Part shown: piece by piece, positions 5,728 to 6,774 of the stretch
How positions within the stretch are numbered: position 1 is the first letter of the stretch
Layout: each line of letters opens with the position of its first letter
Source: Rhodococcus sp. IITR03
GTDB taxonomy: Bacteria > Actinomycetota > Actinomycetes > Mycobacteriales > Mycobacteriaceae
Assembly: GCA_001017865.1 (NCBI GenBank)
Contig: LATQ01000001.1
Location: forward strand, 723,893-730,666
Length of the DNA: 6,774 nt
Direction: 5' to 3'
Translations under genes and position numbers: made by a program
Notes under the pieces: generated by a model
Database searches by the model: none
Told to the model about the DNA's origin: nothing
What the model saw: only the letters and a program-made list of their open reading frames with translations

Positions 5728-6774
5728 TCAGCGGCGGGCGCGGGACTTCTTCCGCGGCGGAGGCAGTGCGCCTTCCGCGCGGAGCCGGGCCGCGTGCTCG
5801 GCGAGCGCGTCGACCAGGGGCCCGATCTGCGCGGTCTCGGGCTGCACGTCCACCCGCAGGCCGAACTCGATCGCCGTCTCGGCCGTCTTCGGGCCGATGC
5901 ACGCGACGATCGTGCGGGCGTGGGGCTTGCCGGCGATACCCACGAGATTGCGGACGGTCGACGACGAGGTGAAGCACACCGCGTCGAAGCCACCGGTCTT
6001 GATCATCTCGCGGGTCGCGGCCGGCGGCGGAGCGGCACGCACGGTGCGGTAGGCGGTGACGTCGTCGATCTCCCAGCCGCGCTCGCGCAGGCCCTCGGCG
6101 AGGGTCTCGGTGGCGATGTCGGCGCGCGGCAGCAGCACCCGGTTGACCGGGTCGAAGACGTCGTCGTACGGGGCGAACTCGGCGAGCAGGCCGAGGCTGG
6201 ACTGTTCGCCGCTGGGCACGAGCTCGGGGATGATGCCGAACGAGCGCACCTTCGCGGCGGTGGCCTCACCGACGCACGCGATCTTGACGCCGGAGAACGC
6301 ACGCGCGTCGAGACCGAACGCCTCGAACTTCTCCCACACCGCACGCACCGCGTTGGTGGAGGTGAACACCACCACTGGTACCGGCCGTCGACCAGGCCCT
6401 TGACCGCACGTTCCATCTGCGCGGGGCTGCGCGGCGGCTCGACCGCGATGGTCGGCACCTCCATCGGGATCGCGCCGTGGGTGACGAGCCGCTCGCTCAT
6501 CTCGCCGGCCTGATCCTTGGTGCGGGGCACGAGCACGGTCCAGCCGTACAGGGCGCGCGACTCCCACCACGACATCTTGTTGCGGTGCGAGACGACCTTG
6601 CCGACGGTGACGACGAGCGGCCCGACGAGCTCGGAACCCGCATCGTTCAGCGTCGCGAGGGTGGCCTCGACGGTGCGCTGCTGACGGGTGGTGCCGCGCA
6701 CGGTGATCGCGGCGGGGGTCTGCGGCGCCAGGCCGTGTCGACGAGCGCGCGTGGCGGTCTCGGGCGAGTGACCG
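5728..6774 (-). CDS. hemD: Fused uroporphyrinogen-III C-methyltransferase / uroporphyrinogen-III synthase (5' end outside window, one apparent frameshift)
   Basis: Only the last 348 or so residues are present. The first part, from the window edge to about 6550, is the C-terminal end of a uroporphyrinogen-III methyltransferase (SUMT) domain, with PAAITVRGTTRQQRTV, GPLVVTVGKVV and WWESRAL. From LYGWTVLVPRTKDQAGE onward follows a complete uroporphyrinogen-III synthase domain, which closes and inverts ring D of hydroxymethylbilane. Its landmarks are VVFTSTNAVRAVWEKF, VGEATAAKVRSFGI, LPRADIATETLAEGLRERG, VTAYRTV, FTSSSTVRNLVGIAG and IGPKTAETAIEFGL. The protein ends in a basic PPPRKKSRARR tail. One base seems missing at 6373-6374, where DGRYQW should continue into VVFTSTN. 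This fusion is the normal actinobacterial arrangement (M. tuberculosis Rv0511, often called cysG or hemD). It supplies uroporphyrinogen III for heme and, through the methyltransferase, precorrin-2 for siroheme and cobalamin. The next gene on the same strand is hemB. Confidence 0.92.
   Translation of the reverse strand, partial: RSLARDRHARSSTRPGAADPRRDHRARHHPSAAHRRGHPRDAERCGFRARRAARRHRRQGRLAPQQDVVVGVARPVRLDRARAPHQGSGRRDERAARHPRRDPDGGADHRGRAAAQPRADGTCGQGPGRRPVPVVVFTSTNAVRAVWEKFEAFGLDARAFSGVKIACVGEATAAKVRSFGIIPELVPSGEQSSLGLLAEFAPYDDVFDPVNRVLLPRADIATETLAEGLRERGWEIDDVTAYRTVRAAPPPAATREMIKTGGFDAVCFTSSSTVRNLVGIAGKPHARTIVACIGPKTAETAIEFGLRVDVQPETAQIGPLVDALAEHAARLRAEGALPPPRKKSRARR

Noticed and set aside
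5602..6513. 303-residue plus-strand frame opposite hemD
   Set aside because: Shadow of the uroporphyrinogen-III synthase domain; no recognisable motifs and typical GC-rich mirror composition.
1..6774. CRISPR arrays, tRNA or rRNA genes, insertion sequences, attachment sites
   Set aside because: No regularly spaced repeats, no tRNA-like cloverleaf with CCA end, no rRNA blocks, no transposase motifs and no paired terminal repeats were seen on either strand.

Overview
The window is high-GC DNA (long shadow frames on both strands, strong C/G preference at third codon positions) and carries the downstream half of a heme (tetrapyrrole) biosynthesis cluster of a Mycobacteriales actinomycete. Rhodococcus or a close relative fits best. 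The assignment rests on the hemD-hemB-membrane protein order, which recalls hemA-hemC-hemD(cysG)-hemB-Rv0513-Rv0514 of Mycobacterium tuberculosis, on the actinobacterial form of the HemB metal-site loop, and on the protein sequence style. It is recalled from knowledge, not from a search.

Layout, read right to left on the minus strand: the 3' part of a fused uroporphyrinogen-III C-methyltransferase / uroporphyrinogen-III synthase gene (hemD, 6774-5728, its 5' part outside the window); an 86-base gap holding an 18-bp RNA hairpin; hemB (5641-4666); a 177-residue four-helix membrane protein that starts inside the hemB stop codon; a 39-residue one-helix membrane protein; and a roughly 180-residue membrane-anchored protein whose start overlaps the preceding stop. 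This series meets a plus-strand acyl-CoA oxidase-like gene (1458-3402) tail to tail with a 19-base overlap. The oxidase gene is divergent from hemL (1331-5, minus) across a 126-base region that must hold both promoters. hemL closes the left side and its stop codon lies at bases 5-7.

Together hemL (glutamate-1-semialdehyde to 5-aminolevulinate), hemB (5-aminolevulinate to porphobilinogen) and hemD (hydroxymethylbilane to uroporphyrinogen III, with a methyltransferase branch to siroheme/cobalamin) cover three steps of the C5 heme pathway. The acyl-CoA oxidase-like flavoprotein is metabolically separate, and its place between hemL and the rest of the hem genes is the main layout oddity.

A caution for the reader: five of the seven genes can be read to their expected ends only by assuming small indels. 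I place eight: hemL about 53 and 791; the oxidase 2798 and 3250; the 180-residue protein about 3508 and 3853; hemB about 4780; hemD about 6374. Six are single missing bases, mostly in short G or C runs; hemB lacks two bases and one site has an apparent extra base. The protein on either side of the internal breaks is intact and conserved, and several of these genes are expected to be essential, so consensus error is much more likely than gene decay. I did not find a clear new biological system. The best leads are the hemD-hemB hairpin, the overlooked 39-residue membrane protein and the altered HemB metal-site loop.
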